Below, one piece after another: positions 11,314 through 23,700 of a DNA stretch of 64,000 bases. The notes below the pieces were generated by a model that searched no databases, was not told the origin of the DNA, and saw only the letters and a program-made list of their open reading frames with translations. Position 1 is the stretch's first letter. Every line of letters starts with the position of its first letter. Both the position numbers and the translations under genes were made by a program. The DNA is from Thecamonas trahens ATCC 50062 (taxonomy: Eukaryota > Apusozoa > Apusomonadida > Apusomonadidae), in assembly GCF_000142905.1 (NCBI RefSeq), contig NW_013657610.1:8278-72277 (forward strand), given 5' to 3'.

Positions 11314-11949
11314 CTACCACTCGATGGGCGAGCCGTCGTAGGCGAGGAAGGAGCCCGAGAGCGAGGGCTCGGCGTCCGCGATGCGGGCGAGGATGTTGTC
11401 GGCGGCGTCGGCGGCGGGCAGTACGCCCGGATGGTCGGGGGAGCGGAAGGGGGCAGAGAGCGGAGTGGCGACGGTGCCCGGGTGGATGGCGAGGACGGTG
11501 GCGGCCGGCCGCGATCGGCGCCACTCGATGGCGAGCGTCCGCATGAGCATGTTGGCGGCGGCCTTGGAGGCGCGATAGGCGTACCACCCGCCGAGCCCGT
11601 TGTCGCCGATGGAGCCGACGCGGGCGGTGAGAGTCGCCCACACCGCATGCCGATCCCGCCGCGGAACGAGCTTCTCCAGGGCGGCGGCGGCGAGGATGGG
11701 CCCGAACCCGTTGACTGCCATGGCTGCCGTCAGCGAGTCGCGGGAGACGTCAGCCAGCCGGCGCTCGGGCCCGGCAGGCTCGCCCGGCGGGGCATGGCGG
11801 CGGTGGAGGAGCCCCGCGGCGTAGATGACGAGGTCGAGCTGTGGCGTGTGCGCAGAGACGGCCGGGGCGAGGGCGGCCAGCGATGCGTCGCTCGTCACGT
11901 CGAGGTCGATGACCGCCGCCGCGCCGGGAATGGGCTCGACCGGACGGGA
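11314..11949 (-). CDS. Short-chain dehydrogenase/reductase, 5' part lost in gap
   Basis: C-terminal ~210 residues of an SDR-family NAD(P)-dependent oxidoreductase. Visible landmarks are LDVTSD (end of the third beta-strand region), the strand VIYAAG (the family's NNAG position), VGSIGDN around the catalytic Ser region, and YRASK, the YxxxK active site at about 11555-11580, then HPGTVATPLS, the PG motif after the active site. The N-terminal Rossmann glycine motif would fall in the run of N directly upstream, so the start cannot be placed. Overall it resembles the C-factor/sniffer-like SDR subgroup. Substrate cannot be told. Confidence 0.85.
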   Translation of the reverse strand, partial: SRPVEPIPGAAAVIDLDVTSDASLAALAPAVSAHTPQLDLVIYAAGLLHRRHAPPGEPAGPERRLADVSRDSLTAAMAVNGFGPILAAAALEKLVPRRDRHAVWATLTARVGSIGDNGLGGWYAYRASKAAANMLMRTLAIEWRRSRPAATVLAIHPGTVATPLSAPFRSPDHPGVLPAADAADNILARIADAEPSLSGSFLAYDGSPIEW

Positions 11950-12340
11950 NNNNNNNNNNNNNNNNNNNNNNNNNNNNNNNNNNNNNNNNNNNNNNNNNNN
12001 NNNNNNNNNNNNNNNNNNNNNNNNNNNNNNNNNNNNNNNNNNNNNNNNNNNNNNNNNNNNNNNNNNNNNNNNNNNNNNNNNNNNNNNNNNNNNNNNNNNN
12101 NNNNNNNNNNNNNNNNNNNNNNNNNNNNNNNNNNNNNNNNNNNNNNNNNNNNNNNNNNNNNNNNNNNNNNNNNNNNNNNNNNNNNNNNNNNNNNNNNNNN
12201 NNNNNNNNNNNNNNNNNNNNNNNNNNNNNNNNNNNNNNNNNNNNNNNNNNNNNNNNNNNNNNNNNNNNNNNNNNNNNNNNNNNNNNNNNNNNNNNNNNNN
12301 NNNNNNNNNNNNNNNNNNNNNNNNNNNNNNNNNNNNNNNN
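11950..12340. other. Assembly gap (391 N)
   Basis: A run of N. It hides the 5' end of the SDR gene and abuts a GGGGAT minisatellite, which probably caused the gap. Confidence 0.99.
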
Positions 12341-12475
12341 GGGATGGGGATGGGGATGGGGATGGGGATGGGGATGGGGATGACTATAATGACCATGATG
12401 ACCATGGCCATGACCATGATGACCATGGCCATGACCATGATGACCATGACGATGCCCATGATCATGATGATGGGG
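12341..12475. repeat. GGGGAT repeat followed by CATGAC/CATGGC array
   Basis: About seven copies of GGGGAT (12341-12384), then irregular repeats of GACCATGAT and GACCATGGC to about 12475. The second part belongs to the same CAT-based simple-sequence family as arrays near 35.8, 49.4 and 54.2 kb. Confidence 0.9.
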
Positions 12476-12566
12476 TAAAGTGTCGTGGCTACCAGGGCAC
12501 CGACAGGGTCAGGAATGGAAAAACCCGGCTCACGACACCATAGCCACACAAACCTGCTCGTGGTGG

Positions 12567-13553
12567 CTACACAAACATGCTCGTGGTGGCAATGCCAAGC
12601 CCGATGCCGTCGCCAAACGCATCGGCGACGTCGATGGTGGCAACGGTAGCACCTGTCGCGGCGTCGAAGATGAGGAGCGTGTCGAACCTGGCGTCGACCG
12701 GGCTCGCAGTCTTGCCGACAAACAAGCCGCCGAGGACGGGGCCCGCGCTGGGTGTGCCGCTGTTGGCCGAGAAGAACGACGAGACAAAGTTGTAGCCGGC
12801 AAACTTGCCCGAAGGGCCCAGATCAGCCACCCGCGCACCAGGCGTCCACGTGCCGGACGCATAGCCCACGTCCTGCTGGAAGGTGTACACGATGGGCGCT
12901 GCGCCGTCAAAGCCGCGGGAGATAGCATACATCTCACCTTCGAGCGAGACGATCCCATGGAAGAGCCCGGCTTTGACATCCGAGGTCGTCATGGTGTTCG
13001 TCGTCAGGTTGCACCACGCCAGTTGGGCTCCGGTCGAGTAGAGGTAGAACGCGCCGTCGGCGGTGATGGCAAAACCCTCGTCAAACAGCCCTTGGTCGCA
13101 CTTGGTCGGCGTGAAGACCACGCCGAAAGTCGGATCGGTCGTCAGCCGCCACACCCGCCCGGTGTTGAGGTCCACCCCGATGAACTCGTCTGTGCCGGGA
13201 ATGGCCACCACCCCGTCGAGCTGGACGCCAGGCGGCGTCACCATCGCAGGCACCGTCACCTCGCCCGTCTCGAGGTTGATCACCCCGCCCGAGCCGAGCC
13301 CGCAGACAAAGGTCGACGCCGCGTCGGCACCGCCGCACAGCATACCCGTCCCACCAAAGCCCGGCACGTTCGCGAGGACCTCGACGGTGCCCGAGGCGAT
13401 GTCGATAGCGACGGCAGCGTTGCCAAACGTGGCGTTGCCGCCCTTGGCCAGCTGGAGGAGCGAGACGACCCGCGACGGACCAGGCGCAGCGGCCGCCGCC
13501 GCGACCAGCGCAAGTAGCACAATCAGAGCGAGCGAAGCCATGCACGAGGTCAT
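12567..13553 (-). CDS. Secreted protein of unknown function, possibly beta-propeller-like
   Basis: About 328 residues from ATG 13553, or 324 from ATG 13541. The N-terminus MASLALIVLLALVAAAAAAP is a clear signal peptide with cleavage near AAA-APG, so the product enters the secretory pathway. The mature part has short beta-rich segments of the type VxxINLETGEV, GVDLNTGRVWRLT and LLIFDAATGATVATIDVAD, spaced like blades of a propeller, but I do not recognise a named family. Two cysteines and potential N-glycosylation sites (NLT, NAT) are present. The 86-bp repeat described below lies just upstream of the start, so the promoter or leader of this gene appears duplicated. Confidence 0.7.
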   Translation of the reverse strand: MTSCMASLALIVLLALVAAAAAAPGPSRVVSLLQLAKGGNATFGNAAVAIDIASGTVEVLANVPGFGGTGMLCGGADAASTFVCGLGSGGVINLETGEVTVPAMVTPPGVQLDGVVAIPGTDEFIGVDLNTGRVWRLTTDPTFGVVFTPTKCDQGLFDEGFAITADGAFYLYSTGAQLAWCNLTTNTMTTSDVKAGLFHGIVSLEGEMYAISRGFDGAAPIVYTFQQDVGYASGTWTPGARVADLGPSGKFAGYNFVSSFFSANSGTPSAGPVLGGLFVGKTASPVDARFDTLLIFDAATGATVATIDVADAFGDGIGLGIATTSMFV

Positions 13554-13571
13554 GGCGAGGCAATGTAAGAG

Positions 13572-13657
13572 TCGTGTGTGCCGCAGCTCAGGCCGTTGCA
13601 ACCGCCAGGGCCACACGCCTTACTTAATACAGCCAAACCCCCACAAGCGAGTTTGGA
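13572..13657. repeat. 86-bp direct repeat, copy 1
   Basis: Identical by eye to 13718-13803, offset 146 bp. It starts TCGTGTGTGCCGCAGCTCAG and ends AAGCGAGTTTGGA. It lies 19 bp upstream of the ATG at 13553 (minus strand). On that strand it contains TGTATTAAGTAAGG, a possible weak TATA-like element. Confidence 0.95.
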
Positions 13658-13717
13658 CAATGCTGTACTACTTCGAGCGTGAAATCGGCGCGGTTTTGAC
13701 TCCGCGACGACTTCCGC

Positions 13718-13803
13718 TCGTGTGTGCCGCAGCTCAGGCCGTTGCAACCGCCAGGGCCACACGCCTTACTTAATACAGCCAAACCCCCACAAGCGAGTTT
13801 GGA
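13718..13803. repeat. 86-bp direct repeat, copy 2
   Basis: Second copy, separated from the first by a 60-bp unique spacer. Together they look like a segmental duplication of the promoter or leader of the secreted-protein gene. Confidence 0.95.
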
Positions 13804-14465
13804 GTCCCAAAAAAAATATAGCCACAAACATGCGGCGCACATGCAGTGCACAGCCGCCACACGGCCAGACCCCAGTGGGGTCACGGCCCACTCCACGGCC
13901 GGAACTGCCTAGCAGGGTACACATCCGCTCCGCATCTGACGCCTATCGGCCATCTGCAAAGGCAGTCGTCTGCCTGGAGCTGGCCCAGAGCTGGCTAGTG
14001 GCCAGGGCTGCCGCGGTGCCAGCCAACAGCAACCCGAGACCTTCCGCATGTGACTCATCTCAGAGAGCTACCTCCTGTCGGCACGTACGGCGACCAGGCC
14101 AGGTCGGCTAGGCCGTGCAGGGCGCGGGGAGACGACGCGGGCAGAGTCTCTCTCCCCACCCAAGACCCCCCATGACTGTGCCACTCCTCACAGAGGCTTG
14201 CGTTCATCTGCAGGTGACCTGCGCCAGCCGTTCGACCCGCACCCCGCAATGTCGAAGGGAGCTTTCTCGAGCACACTTTTCCAGGCTCAAGCGGCTTTTC
14301 TCGCCATTCACGCCTTTCCTTGCCCCAACTGCATTCCAGCGACCCCATCACAACGCGCATCATCGTGCCATACCCCATAAAGCAAGCTAACCAACAGCTC
14401 CTTGCAACTCGCTCTGCCCGACGCCGCCCTTCAACACCCCGGGAAGAATTTCCACGCTTCCATCA

Positions 14466-14636
14466 CCTATGTCATTATTCAAACCATAAACTTATATAAT
14501 TTCATTTCCATATTATCATGTTAATATTATTCACAACGCCTAATTTTAAATATACACTACTTTTACAGCACCGAATATACAAATATATTATTTTGGCCAT
14601 TTTAGTACCCGTTTATAACTCTTTTTTTACTCATAC
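14466..14636. other. AT-rich island (~75% A+T)
   Basis: By hand count roughly three quarters A+T, in a window that is otherwise strongly GC-rich; edges are sharp on both sides. It contains TATA-like strings (ACTTATATAATTTC near 14494). It may be promoter, an origin-like element, or inserted organellar DNA. An open frame runs through it into the next gene, but that frame does not match the next gene's likely start. Confidence 0.8.
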
Positions 14637-14752
14637 CCTTGCCCATGCTATGGCAACCCCCCCCCCCCTTCCTCCACCGCCCCGATCCCGTCTCACTCAC
14701 TTCCAACTCCCTTCACCCACCCCCTCATACCCCACGCGTCTCCCAAACTGCC

Positions 14753-17700
14753 ATGCTCCGCAGCAGCAAGGTGGCGCCGTTAGCGTCAACAACTCCGGGC
14801 GGCCTACCGCGGCTCGCTGGAGCATCTGCCGCGCATGGCGGGCTCTCCGGCGCCGCGGCGGCCCGCAAGTACCGGGCGCCCCGGCTCGCCTGCCTGGCGC
14901 TCCTCCTTGCGGCCACCCTCGCCACCCTCGCCGCGCTCTTCCTCGTCCTCGTCCGGCCGGCCGCCACCGCCGCGCTAAAAAAAAAAAACCGGCCGCCACC
15001 GCCGCCGGCGCGCCGGCCCTCACCCTCGCCGTCTCGGCCTGCTCGCTCACCGTGGCGCCCGCACCTGCGCCGGCGCCCGCCCACGCCGCCTCGGTCGCCT
15101 TTGGCCCGTCCGGCCGCGGCGTGCTCGCCTACGACGCGTCGTCGAATACCCTCACCGTCGCCGCGGCCTCGCCGACCGCCCTCGGCTGCTCCGCCGTCCT
15201 CGTCCTCGCCCCGGACCAGCCCTTTGCCCCCATCGGCCTCGTCGTCAACGCCTCCCGCGCCGCCAACGTCACCATCGCCGCCGCGCCGTCTGCCCGCCTC
15301 GCCCTCGCCCCGCCGCTCTCCGCCGTCGGTGCCTTTGGCTCGCTCGTCCTGCGCCGGCTCGACCTCGCCGCCCCGCTCGCACTTGCCCTTGATGCCGGCG
15401 ATATCGTCGGCGACGCCCTCGCCCTGCCGGCCGCCGGCGCCGGATCGGCCGCCACTGCCGCTGGCTCGGTCACTCTCTCCACCACCACCTCGCTCGCCCT
15501 CAGCTACACCGTGCCGTCCGACACATCGTGCCTCACTGCTCCGGTCCTCGCCACCCCACCGGCCTGCTCCACCGCGCCTGCCACCAATGTCTCCTCCTGC
15601 TCCGGCGCCATCCTCACCAACGCCGCCGGCGCCGCCCCCGTCGCCCTGGCCGCCTCGGCCTCTTACGAGGTCCACGCCGCCGTCCTGGACGCCGCTGGCG
15701 CCTTTGTCACCTCCACCGCGCCAACGTCACGCTACACAGGCACCGCCCGAAGCCTTGCCCTCTCGCCGGCCTCGCGCTCCGCCCTCGCCGGCCTCCACGA
15801 GGCCAACGACCTCTCCGACGTCGGTTACGAGCTCATCCGCTTCAAGCTCACCGGGCCCGGCGCTCCGGGCCACGACACCGCCTCGTACATGTGGGTCCTC
15901 TCCAAGGTCTTCCTCCGGCTCAACCTCCGCTACCTCCGTACCGTCTCGCTCGGCCTCCTCTCGCCGCTCGCTGCAGACCTCGAGCTCCGCTTCTCGCCGG
16001 GCTTCTGCCCGACAGACCCGGTCCCGGCCTCTGCCACCGCCTCCAACAGCCTGCAAGTCACCTCCCGGACCGAGGCCCGCCTCTTTGCCTCCTATCTCAC
16101 CATCGCCGCCGCCGCCTCCTCAGACGGCGTCCTCGCCCTCCGCACCCCCGACGAGCCGGCCGCCTCCTGGTCCATCTACGAGTACGACCCGGCCTCCGAG
16201 CGCTACCTCCGCAAGCGGGTCTCTTTCCTCGACGACATGCTCCTTGTCATCCTCAACGGCCTCGCCATCCTCGCCTCGCTCCTCCTCGCCTTTATCGTCC
16301 TCTTCCTCACCCTCAAGCTCGTCTCCTCCCGCTGGAAGGCCGAGCTCGCCGCAGCCCGGAAGGCCCTCAAACTTCGCAAGGTCTCTGCTGCCGCCGCCAC
16401 CGCCGCCGCCGCATCAGCCTCCGCCCCAGCTACCTCGATCGAAGCAGGCCCCTCCGGTGCCTCCTTCCTACAGCAGTCAGGCGTCTTCTGGTACTTTTCC
16501 AAGGAGGCCGGCAAGTTCTCCGAGGCCCAGCTGATGAAGAAGGCCAACGCCGCCATCATCAAGGGCAAGTACAACGACGATGGCTCCGCCCAGTCGCGCG
16601 CAGACGAGGTCTCGCTGGAGGACACCCTCGTCCAGCCAAAGCCCAAGTCGCGCGTCCAAGTCCTCCGTGAGAAGCTCGTCGCCGCAATCGACTTTTTCTT
16701 CCGCAACATCTTCTCCGTCATCTCCGTCTACGCCATCTTTGTCGCACCCACCGCCTTTATCGTCGTCGCCGCCTACATGTACGAGGCCGGCACCTCGAGC
16801 GTCATCTTCCGCATCGTCGCCGTCTCGCTCTTTGGCGCCAACCTGCTCATGGGTTCGCTCGAGTTTGCCTTTCACCTCTACCGCTTCTCCTCGGCCTACC
16901 GCTTCCGCGCCTACCTGCAGTGGATCTTCCACCGCTACTTTGCCGCCCTCGTCTATGTCAACCTCGTCGGCGTCTTCCTCATTCTCATGTGGATCCTCCT
17001 CGGCCTCGTCATCAACACCATCCGCGTCCTCCCCTGGGCTACTGCCGTCCTCACCATGGGCGGCCATGTCACCTTTACCTACAAGAAGCTCAAGTCGTGG
17101 AAGGAGCTCGTTGTCAACGCCTTTAAGGACGTCTTTGACACCATCCTCTCCATCGTGCCCACTCATCTCGCCACAAAGACCATGGGCGCACTCGCCGCCG
17201 CAGGCATCCCCGTTGCTGGCGCTGCTGCCGCAACTGGCGACGATCCAGACGAGCCTGGCCCGTCGAACCCGCAGGAGCTCATGGCTACCGTCATGGCCGC
17301 CTCGCGCTCCGCGCTCGACACCGTCTCTGCCTTTGAGGCCCTCGGCAACGCCCACACCGTCGCCCTCTTCTCCATCGTCTCCACCCTCACCGCAGGCATG
17401 AAGGCTGGCGAGCCGCGCTCCCAGCTGCTCCTCGACGTCATCCGCGGGCCTATCGCCTCGCTGCTCGGCCCCTTTGCGCCCGACGCCCTGGACCCCTTCC
17501 TCAACGTCTTTGCCACAGTCTTCGGCCTTCTCGAGGCGACCGCCCTCTCGTCGGCCGCACACATGCCGCACGCCATATCAACCACCAAACTCGACTTTGC
17601 GCGCTCCATGAACACTGGCGTTGCGCGGATGCGCGACATCGGCGACAGGCTCGAGACCCACATCACCCCCGCGCTCCGTAAGCTTTCTTTTGAGCTCTCC

Positions 17701-20700
17701 GCGCCCGACGTCCTCGCCCGCTTCTCCCCGCTCGACGTCCGCAACTGGCTCGCCATGGTCGAGCTTGACCTCGGCCCAGTCTCCGACTACTACGCCACGC
17801 TCTCCGGGCCGGCCCTCCTCTCGCTCACGCCCGACAACATCTCCGCCCGCTTCCCGAACCTGCCCCACGACATCGCGGCGTCTCTCCTTGCCGAGCGCGA
17901 CAGGCTCGTCGCCTTTATCAACATTCGCCTCGCCAAGGACGACATGACACCCGACGGCGCCCACGCCCGGGCAACGTCTTTGCTCGCCTGCCCTCTTCGG
18001 TCGCAGACGCTATTCGCTCCTTTCCGGCCTCGCTCGACCTGCCGGCCCTGTGGGATGCCCTCTGGTCGCCGCCCATCATTGCAGGCATGGTCAAGGCCGG
18101 TCTCACCGCATCAGGCCCGGCAAGCGCAAAGACCTCCCGCGTCGCCGCCGCAGACGACGCATCGCTCTCGGGCTCGGGCTCGGGCTCAGCCTTCCACCAC
18201 GACCGCGATGGCTCAGACTCGCCTCCCGACTCGCCCGGCGATGACCTCTCATACTCGTCGGTCCTCGGCTCGTACTCGGGCTACCAGCACTCGTCGTCCG
18301 ACGTCGCAGGCTCCGGCCTCTACTCGGCCTCGGCCTCGGCCTCGTACTCGTCGTCCGACTCGGACCGCGCCGGCGTCTCGAGCATCGTCAACCCGGACCG
18401 GATGCGCGAGCTCTTTGCCGAGTTTACCGGCGCTCAGTTTGCCGCAGCAACTCCTGCAGACCTCCGCTCGCTTGGCCTCCCACTCTACGTGGTCGAGCGC
18501 GTCCTGATCGCCCGCGACTCGCTCTCGGCAAAACTCGCCGCCGTCCAGGCCCGCAGGCTCACCATGACCAAGCTCTACGCGCCCGAGCCCACCGACCGCC
18601 TCTCGGCTCTGGTCAACTCACTCAAGGCCAAGCTCCGCGCCCTCCTAGCCGGCGATCTCACCGCCAAGTTTATCGCCGTCTCGTCCGAGTCGTCGCCCGC
18701 CGCAGAAGGCCTCCTCGCCCACTTTGCCTCGCTCCTCACCTCGGCCCGCCATCCGTTTGCCCCGCTCTTCCGCCGCATGCTCACCGCTTGCCGCTCCGCC
18801 CCGGACGTCGCCACCGCCACATGGCAGAACTTCCTCCGTCAGCTCAAGGCCCAGCTACAGTCTAACGAGAGCTTCGCAGACATGGTCGTTGATGCCCTCC
18901 TTGCTGCTCTTCGCGCCGCGCCGCCCGTCCCGCACGCCACTGCCTCGGCCACAGAGCTGGCCGCCTGGGGCCTCCGCGTCGTCAAGGCCGGCCTCGCCTG
19001 GCTTGGCTCGCGCCTCTCGGTCGTCGTCTTTGGCCAGCTCACCGGCCTCGTCGCCGCCCCGGCCGCCACCCGCCACCCACTCTCGCTCACCGCGCTTGCC
19101 CTCGACGCCATTCCAGCCGCCCTCCACCGCCCGCATCTCGATGCACTCTTCACCCGCATCTTTACCACCATGCTCTCCAAGGGCTCCTCGTTTGCTCGGG
19201 TAGTCGACAAGGTGACCCAGGCATCGGTGGTTGACCTGCTCGGCCGAAAGCGCGGCCCGCGCCGCTCCGCCCCGTCCTCGGCCTCGGCCTCGGCCTCGGC
19301 CTCGTCGCCGACCCCCACTGCCGCGCTCCGTGCCCCGGCGCCAACCCCGCTCGCCGCCCTGGTCGCTGCCGTCGCTCATGCCGCGCCTGTCGACACGGCG
19401 TCGGTCGGCACGTCGGCCGCAGCCTCGGGCGCCGCTCTCGCCGCCGCCATCGATCACAACCTCGACAACTTTGAAGAGTACGTGACAAAGCCCGGCCATG
19501 TCACCGCCTTTGTTGACTCGCTCACCTCCCAGACCGAGTCAATCCTCCGCTCCGCCGGCCTCTCCGTCCTCGTCGATCGCCTCCGCCACCTCACCGACCG
19601 CAACCGTGAGTCCGAGTCGGCCGAGACCCACATCCGGCTTGCCTCCAACGTCGTCTCGCTCATCCGCACCGCGCTCAAGCTCGACGCCATCCATGTCCGT
19701 CTCGAGCTGGCCTTTAAGCACATGGCTTCGTCGGCGTCGACCCACAAGACCTCACGCGCCCTCAACGTCGCCATCGATGACCTTGCCCGCCTCGTCGCCT
19801 CGCCGCTGGCCAAGGCCAAGGCACTCGCCGCCGCACGTGCAGAGGTTACCACCCGTGCCTCCAAGGCTGCCGCAGTTGCCATCGCCTCGGCGCTTGACAC
19901 CCCGCACCTCTTTGCCGAGCTCTTGGCCAAGCTCGGCGGTCGCACCTCGCTCGCAACCTTCCTCGCCGAGTCGCCGGCCAAGCTTGCGTCCGCCAAAGCC
20001 TCGGCCGCCCGCGCGCTTGCTCTCCGCATGCGCGACACGCTCGCCGCCAAGCTCCACCTCGGCCCGGCCGTCTTCCGCTCTTGGATCGCCGCCGGCTTCA
20101 AGGACTTGCTCTCCGCCACAATCGTGCTCGAGCCGCTGAGCAACGCCCGCCACGCACTAGCCTCGCGCATGGCTGCCCTTGCCGACGCCCTTGACGCGCT
20201 CTCGGCCGAAATCACCACTGCTAGTACCGACGCCAACCTTGACGACCCAGCCGTAACCCGAGCGCTCGAGCTGCTGCTGGCCAAGCAACTGACGCTCTCG
20301 GCCAAGCTCTCGTCGCTCGGTGCTCTGGCAAGCTCAATCGACGGCGCCTCGCTCGGCAACGCGCTCTCCCGCGGCTTCCCAGCCTCCCGCACAGTGGCTC
20401 TCCTGCACGTCGCCATCGCGCCCTCTCTCGACCCGCTCCTTGAAGCAGTCGTCCACGTCATGTCGTCGGTCTCGGGCTCTTCGGGCATTTCCAAGTTTGG
20501 CGCCCAGCTCGCGTCTGCGCTCTCGGCCCCGCTCGACCTCTTGGCTCGCCAGACCGCCGTCCTCATCGCCAAACTCGAGGACGTCCGGACCGTCGTCGAC
20601 GCCGACGACGAGATCCAGGACGCCATCGATGCGCTCGAGGCCACGACGCAGACCTCGCTCTTTGGCGAGGTTCTTGCCCCGGCCGCTGTCTTTGATCTGT

Positions 20701-23700
20701 GGGACGCTGCCCTCGACGCCTTTCTTCCTCCCGCCCATGACCTCTACCTTGCCCTCGCCGGCGCCGCAGAGACCGTCTTTGGCGCGGCGCCAGCAGACCC
20801 GGATGCCGTGCCGGGCAAGAAGAGCGCCGCGCTGCGCCGAAGCGTCAAGGCCCAGTTTGTGGCGCTGTTCATGATCCCAGCAAGCGCCGCCCCGGGCGTT
20901 GAGCTCAACGCCGCCGACTCGGACGCCGCCGACTGGCCTGCGACACTTCACGCCCTCGACTCGCTTACAAGCTCGTCGGCAGCGCTGGTGGATCGGGCCT
21001 CGCTCGCCTCGCTCGCCGACGCCCTGGCCAGCGCCCTTCTTGATGCCCAGCTCGGCTCGGCTGACGCCATGGGCAAGCTCATTGCCGATCTTGTGCTGGC
21101 AGCAACGCCCAACCTTCGGGCCTTTGTCGCCGCCGTCTGCTCTCCGTTTGTCACCAGCTGCGAGGAGCTCGTCCACGACAAGCCACTCTTTGAGCTCGAG
21201 TCGGTGGTCCGCGCCGTGGTCGAGGCCGCCGTATCGGCCACGTGGGCCGCCAAGGCGGGCGGCTCGCTACAGGCCGCGACGAAGCCGTTTGTCAAGGCCA
21301 TGACCTCGATCATTCGCAAGACTCTCCGCTTTGTCACTCAACCCTCGCTTGCCCTGCCTGATGAAGAACTGGAGAACCTCCGGTGGGCGCTGCGGAGCGA
21401 GGCCAACCTCATGTCCGGGAGCTCGGGCGAGAAGCGGTCGCGGGTCCAGGGCGCCATCGCCGCCGTCGAACTCGCGCTCGCTGCCGACTCGTTGGCCTCG
21501 CTCGGTGGCCACGTCCTCGACACCCTCCTCGGCGCTATGCAGGCTGTCGGCTTTGCCGCCTTTGCCGCGCCGTTTTCGGCAGTCAAGGCCGCTTTCTCGC
21601 GGGCCGGCTTTGACGCCGCCCTCCTGGATGCCATGCGAGCCGCGCTGCTCGACAAAGTGCTCGATCCATCGGTGACGCCGCGGGGCTCGCTCGGCACCAT
21701 GCTTGCCACGCTCGTTGTCTCGCCGACAACCGCCGCTCTGGAGGTGGTGCCCAAGGCGCTGGCCGCTATGACCGCGGCCATGGCGCCCGCACCGCTCCTG
21801 GTCACGGGCGCCTCCTCGGCCCTGCTCGCAGCCTTTGTCACCCAGCACGGCGACAGCCTGGCCAAGGCTGCCGATCCGACCGCTTCGCTCGCTGACGGTC
21901 TCGTCAGCTACCTCCTTCGCCCGTTTGAGGCCTTCTTTGACTCAGCCTTTGCCTGGGGCTCGCAGGGCCTCGACGCGCTTGCCGGCCTCTCCATCGACGC
22001 CATCATCGACCCGCTCTGGGCTGCCATGCCCGTCGAGCTCTTACTGGTCAAGTGCCACGAGGTGCTCGAAGAAGTGTTTGGCTTTTTCTCCACCGGCGTC
22101 ATGTCAACGCTCCGCTCGGTTGTCGGCGACATGCTCAACACCGCCGGAGCCGTCGAGGATGCCTTTGCCTCGCTCATCGACGCCGTCCGCGGCGCGCTCA
22201 TGTCGGTCCGGTCGGTCCTGGCCGGCACCCCGGTCCAGTTTATGGAGTTTTTCCTCGACTATGTCGACACCCAGCTCGCCGAGGCGCATGTCTTCCACAA
22301 CATTGTCGACTCGCTGCTCGACGAAATAGGCGCCCTCACCGCATCGCCGGCCGTGGCTGTTGCGGCCGCGCGTGAGGGCGTGGTCTACGCCCAGACCGAA
22401 CCGCAGCCGACGGTGCCCGGCGTCATGGCGGTGGTGCTCAAGGCACTGGCTTCCAACTCACCGTCGCTGGCCGGCGCCCTGGTCCAGGTTGTCGCCAAGG
22501 CCGTGGTCCCATTCGACTTCCTCATCTCACTCAAGGACGCCATAGTCACCATGGGCACTGGCGTTGCCGCCCTCATCCGCGAGTTCAAGGCCGGCTCGTC
22601 CTCGTCCTCGCGCGAGTCGTCGTTCAACATCGCCGGCCTCGCTGCAGCGCTCGGGCAAGTGCTCGAGGTCATTTTCTCGCGTGTCGACCTGCGGCAGGTC
22701 GTTGAGCGCGGCCTGGTCCCTATGGCGTCGGCAGTCGTGGGCAGCATCCCGCCCGACGCGCTCGACGAGATCTGCTCTTCCTGGTTCGACTCGCTGTACG
22801 AGGCCGTACTCTCGCAAGTGGTACCTGAGGTGGTCGAGGTCCTCCCCAAGAGCCCTGCCTTCCGCGATGCCGTGGCCTCGGTCTTCAACCCGGCAGTGTT
22901 CGAAGACGTGCCGGGCCTCGCTTTCCTCGGTCCCAAGCTCCAGGCCTTCCAGAAGAAGCTCTCGGGCCCGTACTACTTTGACATTACCATCGGCGATGTG
23001 TTTGCCTCGTTCAAGACCGCGGCAGTCAAGGCGCAGCGCGGCGACTGGGCAAGCACGCTCAACGAGTTTGACCCGGACCCCAAGGTCACACCGCTGGTCA
23101 AAAGCCTCGTCCGCAAGCCGCCGCCGGGAACGCCCGCATCGCTAAAGGCCTACGTCTCGCACTACGCCAAGAGCATCATGTCGGACTCGGTCTTTCCGCA
23201 TTTTTGCGAGGCGCTCGTCTCAGAGATGGTCTACTCATCGACCACAGTGGTTGAGGGGGTGTTCATGGTCCTTGTCGACGCGCTCTCTCGCGAGCCGGAC
23301 CATATCCTGCGCAACGCGCTCAAGCCCATCCTCAATGCACAGGCGCGCTTCCGCAAACGCATCCAAAGCGACGGCGGGGCGGTCATGGGCGCCTTTGAGC
23401 GCAAAGCCAAGGTCGGCGGGCTGGTCCCGAGCTTGCTTGGCGTCCTCGTCTCGCTTCCGCTCCGCGGCCTCTCGCCGCTCATTGGCCTCGTCGCATCGCA
23501 CTACGCCACGGCGCTGGAGGAGGAGGAGCTGCTGGCGATCGTCAACCGAGTGGGCTCGCGGTACCTTCCGCTGGCCACGACCTGGCGCGACTTTGTCATC
23601 ACCCACCTCCATGCTTTTACACGCGAGCTCGTCGAGCCGGACCTCAAGGCCGAGGTGGACAAGATTGTGGACGACGGCGAGGCCGTCGGCCGCGAGCTGG

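Larger units (their letters stand above)
13554..14752. other. Divergent intergenic region: repeat pair, unique sequence, AT-rich island, C-rich leader
   Basis: About 1.2 kb between two divergent genes. It holds an 86-bp direct repeat pair (13572-13803), unique sequence without credible coding (13804-14465), an AT-rich island (14466-14636), and a C-rich leader before ATG 14753. I found no RNA gene. Confidence 0.5.

Noticed and set aside
14518-14752. N-terminal extension of the giant gene through the AT-rich island
   Set aside because: This frame reaches the lumenal region only by skipping the signal-anchor frame; the 14753 start gives a proper anchor that continues once the 32-bp insertion is removed.
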